DNA of 64,000 nucleotides, from the NCBI GenBank assembly GCA_027355725.1, contig DAIEHI010000104.1, forward strand, positions 1 to 64,000, in the 5' to 3' direction. Shown piece by piece: positions 60,695-64,000 of this stretch (within the stretch, counting starts at the first letter, position 1; each line of letters opens with the position of its first letter). Position numbers and translations under genes: made by a program. Under the pieces are notes generated by a model. The model saw nothing but the letters and a program-made list of their open reading frames with translations. It had not been told where the DNA came from and did no database searches. Origin of the DNA: Acidimicrobiaceae bacterium. Its GTDB lineage: Bacteria > Actinomycetota > Acidimicrobiia > Acidimicrobiales > RAAP-2.

Positions 60695-60839
60695 GGTCCT
60701 TTCGGCGAGGGTTCGCGCGTCCCGGCGTTGAGCGCGGTGTCCACTTTTGTCGCCGTCACAACGAATCGAAGAAGGGGTGTCGAGGGCCATGTTGCGTGTC
60801 CTGACCACCACCCGTGGCGATTTCGCGGGTGGGCCATTT

Positions 60840-60850
60840 CGATAGTATCG
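60840..60850 (+). promoter_or_regulatory. Palindrome covering a putative -10 upstream of the ligase gene
   Basis: CGATA-G-TATCG spans TAGTAT (60843-60848), a good -10 about 50 bases before the ATG. The -35 region (ATTTCG) is poor. A second small hairpin (GGATG-ACC-CATCC) lies just before the ribosome binding site. Confidence 0.45.
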
Positions 60851-60896
60851 CTGGGACGCTGACAAGCATCATGGATGACCCATCCAAGGAGACGCA

Positions 60897-62264
60897 ATGA
60901 CTTCATCAACCCAGGGACGACTCAGTCGCGATGAATTGTTGGGTTTGATCGAACGAGGCGAGGTCGACACCGTCATGCTGGCGATGACGGACATGTACGG
61001 TCGTTTGCAGGGCAAACGTCTGGACGCGTCGTTCTTTGCTGAGGACCTCGTTGGTGGCGCGGTCGAGGGTTGCAGTTACGTATTGGCATCTGACGTTGAT
61101 ATGCGAACCATCGATGGTTTCGCCTTGACTTCGTGGGAGCGCGGATACGGCGACCTCGCGTTTCAAGCTGACGTGTCGACCATTCGACGCGTCCCGTGGC
61201 ATGAAAAGACTGTGATCATCTTCGCCGACGTCGAAACTGTCGCTGGCGCACCAGTGGCACCTTCACCTCGTCAAATACTGAAGCAACAAGTCGCACGCCT
61301 GAGCGAGCACAACTGGCACGGTTTCACTGGCACTGAACTCGAATTCATTGTCTTCAAGGACACTTACGAAGAGGCGTGGAACAGCGGATATCGCGACATG
61401 ACGCCGGTCAACCTCTACAACGTTGACTATTCGCTCCAGGGCACCTCGCGCGTGGAGCCGCTACTCGGGCGCATCAGACGTTCGATGCGCGACGCGGGCA
61501 TGGTCGTTGAGTCCTTGAAGGGCGAATGTAATTTCGGCCAACACGAGATTGCCTTCAAGTACGACCAGCTAGTCGACAAGTGCGACGAGCACGGTCTCTT
61601 CAAGCTCGGCGCGAAGGAGATCGCGGCTCAGGAGGGATTCAGTCTCACCTTCATGGCCAAGTACGATCAACGCGAAGGAAACTCGTGTCATATCCATCTC
61701 TCTCTTCGCGATGATGACGGGCAGCCGGTCTTCGCTGGAACGGGTGAACACGGCTTCTCGCCAGTCTTTGCGCACTTTCTCGCTGGTCAGCTCGCGTACT
61801 CGCGAGAACTCTCGTTGTTCCTCGCGCCCAACATCAATAGTTACAAGCGCTTCGTTGAGGGATCGTTCGCTCCAACCGCGCTGTTATGGGGTATCGACAA
61901 CCGTACGTGCGCATTTCGCGTCGTGGGACACGGGGCATCAATCCGGGTCGAGTGTCGTATTCCCGGTGGTGACGTCAATCAATATCTCGCGGTCTCGGCA
62001 CTCGTCGCGGCGGGTCTGCGTGGGGTGGAGGAGTCGCTCGAACTGCCGCCAGCCTTCGAGGGAAATGCGTACGTCGCCGACGCGCCCCGAGTTCCGACAT
62101 CCTTGCATGAGGCGCTTGAGTTGTTCGACGCGAGCGTGGTTGCGCGAGAGGCCTTTTCTGATGAGGTGGTGGACCACTACGTCCACGCCGCACGCACTGA
62201 GGTCGCAGCCTATGGAGCGGCCGTGACGGACTGGGAACGATACCGAGGATTCGAAAGACTATGA
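60897..62264 (+). CDS. Glutamine synthetase-like gamma-glutamyl-amine ligase (PuuA/GlnA3/GlnA4-type)
   Basis: A 455-residue GS-fold enzyme: GTELEFIVF, CNFGQHEIAFKYD, NSCHIHLSL and APNINSYKRF, plus ECRIPGGDVNQYL. It differs from housekeeping GlnA (no adenylylation tyrosine loop recognised). Neighbours point to gamma-glutamylation of an amine such as putrescine, another polyamine or ethanolamine. AAGGAG precedes the ATG. The stop overlaps the aldehyde dehydrogenase start. Confidence 0.88.
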   Translation: MTSSTQGRLSRDELLGLIERGEVDTVMLAMTDMYGRLQGKRLDASFFAEDLVGGAVEGCSYVLASDVDMRTIDGFALTSWERGYGDLAFQADVSTIRRVPWHEKTVIIFADVETVAGAPVAPSPRQILKQQVARLSEHNWHGFTGTELEFIVFKDTYEEAWNSGYRDMTPVNLYNVDYSLQGTSRVEPLLGRIRRSMRDAGMVVESLKGECNFGQHEIAFKYDQLVDKCDEHGLFKLGAKEIAAQEGFSLTFMAKYDQREGNSCHIHLSLRDDDGQPVFAGTGEHGFSPVFAHFLAGQLAYSRELSLFLAPNINSYKRFVEGSFAPTALLWGIDNRTCAFRVVGHGASIRVECRIPGGDVNQYLAVSALVAAGLRGVEESLELPPAFEGNAYVADAPRVPTSLHEALELFDASVVAREAFSDEVVDHYVHAARTEVAAYGAAVTDWERYRGFERL

Positions 62265-63625
62265 AGACACCACTTTCCATCATCAACCCCGCGACGGAGG
62301 AATCGGTCGCCTCGATTGAAATGTTCGATCTCGAACAGACTGACCGCGCAATAGAGCGTGCCCAGAGCGTCTCTGGCGCGTGGCGCGCGGTGACACCCGC
62401 GGACCGCGCACGTTTGCTTCGGCGGTTCTCTGAAGTGGTCGACGCCCATATCGAGGAACTCGCGCGCTTGGAGGTGGCAAATTCGGGCCACACCATCAGC
62501 AATGCGCGCTGGGAGGCGGGCAATGTGCGAGACGTCCTCGCGTATTACTCGGGTGCACCAGAGCGTCACTCGGGACGCCAGATCCCCGTAGCGGGGGGCG
62601 TCGACATGACCTTCTACGAGCCACTCGGGGTCGTAGGGATCATCGTGCCGTGGAACTTCCCCATGCCCATTGCGGGCTGGGGGCTCGCGCCGGCGCTCGC
62701 GGCTGGCAATACGGTCGTGATGAAGCCGGCGACGCTGACGCCACTCACCGCAATGCGTCTGGGCGAGCTGGCTCTGGAGGCTGGGATACCAGAGGGCGTG
62801 TTCCAGGTGCTCCCCGGTGACGGCGCGACCGTTGGGTACCGGTTCGTGACTCACGAAGCGGTGCGAAAGGTCTGTTTCACGGGGTCCAATGCCGCAGGGC
62901 GCGAAGTCATGCGCGGATGCGCGGATCAAGTGAAGCGCGTGACCCTGGAACTGGGTGGTAAGAGCGCGAACATCATCTTTGCTGATAGCGACCTTGAGCG
63001 AGCGGCCGCGAGCGCACCGTACGCGGTGTTCGACAACGCCGGTCAGGACTGTTGTGCGCGCTCGAGAATCCTTGTCGAAGCAAAGGCCTACGACAGGTTC
63101 ATGGAGTTGTTCGAGGTGGCCGTGAAGAACGTGCGGGTTCTTGACCCAACAGATGAGTCGAGCGAGATGGGTCCCCTCATCACCGCCCACCAACGTGAGA
63201 GTGTCGCAGCATTCATTGATGAATCGAACGTGGCTTTTCGTGGCGAGGCGCCGACCGGTCGGGGGTACTGGATGGCCCCAACCGTTCTCGAGACGCCCGA
63301 TCGAAGCTGTCGAGCATTCAACGAAGAGATCTTCGGTCCTGTCGTGTCGGTCGCTCGTTTCGAGGACGAGGCTGAGGCATTGCGGATTGCGAATGAAGGG
63401 CCGTATGGTCTCTCGGGATCGATTTGGACCGGCGACGTTGGCCGGGCGCTGCGCGTTGCACGAGGCGTCGAGACCGGAGCGCTGTCGGTGAACTCGAACT
63501 CTTCAGTTCGATACTCGACACCTTTTGGTGGTTTTAAGCAGTCGGGCATTGGTCGTGAACTCGGTCCCGACGCGCTCAAGAGCTTCAGTGAAGAAAAGAA
63601 TGTATTCATAGCAATGGAGGAATAG
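62261..63625 (+). CDS. Aldehyde dehydrogenase (PuuC/AldC-like)
   Basis: A 454-residue ALDH: IIVPWNFPMPIAGW, FTGSNAAGR, catalytic Glu in LELGGKSAN and Cys in NAGQDCCARS. In this operon it should oxidise the aldehyde formed after deamination of the gamma-glutamylated amine. The amine oxidase or transaminase that would make that aldehyde is not in the window. ATGA overlap with the ligase gene. Confidence 0.92.
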   Translation: MKTPLSIINPATEESVASIEMFDLEQTDRAIERAQSVSGAWRAVTPADRARLLRRFSEVVDAHIEELARLEVANSGHTISNARWEAGNVRDVLAYYSGAPERHSGRQIPVAGGVDMTFYEPLGVVGIIVPWNFPMPIAGWGLAPALAAGNTVVMKPATLTPLTAMRLGELALEAGIPEGVFQVLPGDGATVGYRFVTHEAVRKVCFTGSNAAGREVMRGCADQVKRVTLELGGKSANIIFADSDLERAAASAPYAVFDNAGQDCCARSRILVEAKAYDRFMELFEVAVKNVRVLDPTDESSEMGPLITAHQRESVAAFIDESNVAFRGEAPTGRGYWMAPTVLETPDRSCRAFNEEIFGPVVSVARFEDEAEALRIANEGPYGLSGSIWTGDVGRALRVARGVETGALSVNSNSSVRYSTPFGGFKQSGIGRELGPDALKSFSEEKNVFIAMEE

Positions 63626-64000
63626 TGGGTCGTCTCGACAACAAGGTTGCAGTAATCACGGGAGCCGCGAGCGGTATTGGTCGCGCGACGGCTCGGCGCT
63701 TCTCCGCCGAGGGGGCCAAGGTCGTCGTTGCCGATGTCGCCCAAGACGAGGGGACGCAACTCGCGAACGAAATCGGAGGGAGTTACATACACGTGGACGT
63801 AGCCGACGAGGCGAGCGTCGAAGCTCTGTACAACACGACCGAAGACCTCTACGGCGGCATTGACGTACTCTTTAACAACGCGGGGATCTCTCCCGCTGAC
63901 GATGACTCGATCCTGACCACGGGTCTTGACGCGTGGCGACGAGTGCAGGACGTGAACCTGACCTCGGTGTACTTGTGCTGTCGTTATGGCATCCCTCACC
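63625..64000 (+). CDS. Short-chain dehydrogenase/reductase, cut by window end
   Basis: Not in the ORF track because it runs off the end. GTG 63625 overlaps the ALDH stop (TAGTG) and GGAGG lies just upstream. The visible 125 residues begin MGRLDNKVAVITGAASGIGR with the TGxxxGIG cofactor motif, then a DV dinucleotide-binding segment and FNNAGIS. Same position as SDR Rv2857c after aldC in M. tuberculosis. Substrate unknown. Confidence 0.9.
   Translation, partial: MGRLDNKVAVITGAASGIGRATARRFSAEGAKVVVADVAQDEGTQLANEIGGSYIHVDVADEASVEALYNTTEDLYGGIDVLFNNAGISPADDDSILTTGLDAWRRVQDVNLTSVYLCCRYGIPH

Overview
The window reads as a chromosomal segment of an actinobacterium. The evidence is the actinobacterial LexA box type (CGAAC-N4-GTTCG), the gene orders rpsO-pnp...dapB-dapA-rnj-ftsK and miaB-miaA-dapF-hflX...lexA/LysM/nrdR, and a large number of apparently leaderless genes. 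A deep-branching group such as Acidimicrobiia would fit, but that placement is a guess without a phylogeny. I see no phage, insertion sequence, CRISPR array or replication origin. Coding density is high and nearly all of the ORF track beyond the genes listed here is shadow frames.

Layout. 0-9 kb: rpsO and pnp with an intergenic hairpin, a YfhO-like membrane protein, dapB, dapA and RNase J. 9-15 kb: siderophore-interacting flavoreductase, ftsK, a D,D-carboxypeptidase, thrB and an EamA exporter. 15-23 kb: miaB, miaA, dapF, hflX, dapC, dapD, dapE and convergent lexA. All six dedicated DAP-pathway genes of the succinylase route (dapA, B, C, D, E, F) therefore lie within 17 kb, and DapD is of the E. 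coli type. 23-29 kb: a complete branched-chain-amino-acid-type ABC transporter (livJHMGF) and a YbaK deacylase. 29-34 kb: a MoxR-like AAA ATPase overlapping a protein that joins an HExxH zincin motif to a VWA domain, then a LexA-controlled LysM protein (YneA/DivS/Rv2719c-like division inhibitor), nrdR, a PIG-L deacetylase and dinB. 34-42 kb: L,D-transpeptidase, tRNA-Cys, HxlR regulator divergent from an MFS exporter, a CtpE-like P-type ATPase, a histidine phosphatase and an acyltransferase. 42-47 kb, minus strand: an operon of a ComA-like phosphosulfolactate synthase, a VOC protein and an acyl-CoA synthetase, with an aldehyde dehydrogenase and an SGNH hydrolase upstream. 48-55 kb: HAD phosphatase, a second L,D-transpeptidase, DEDDh exonuclease, tRNA-Val, AraC regulator, VOC protein, twin GGDEF proteins and a cysteine-less TraR/DksA-like protein. 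55-64 kb: a spermidine/putrescine-type ABC transporter followed by PuuD-like hydrolase, PuuA/GlnA-like ligase, aldehyde dehydrogenase and an SDR cut by the window end, together suggesting import and gamma-glutamylation-based breakdown of an amine.

The strongest regulatory observation is a hexamer of form TAGnnT (or TACGCT and similar) ending exactly 6 or 7 nt before the start codon of at least 17 genes, the geometry of leaderless transcription. Three other RNA or DNA structures stand out: interleaved complementary segments (A-B-A'-B', pseudoknot topology) at 47923-47994, a perfect 23-bp hairpin at the start of the first amine-permease gene (56912-56961), and two ideal LexA-box pairs 8 kb apart. 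All functional calls come from reading motifs by eye; no database search was run.
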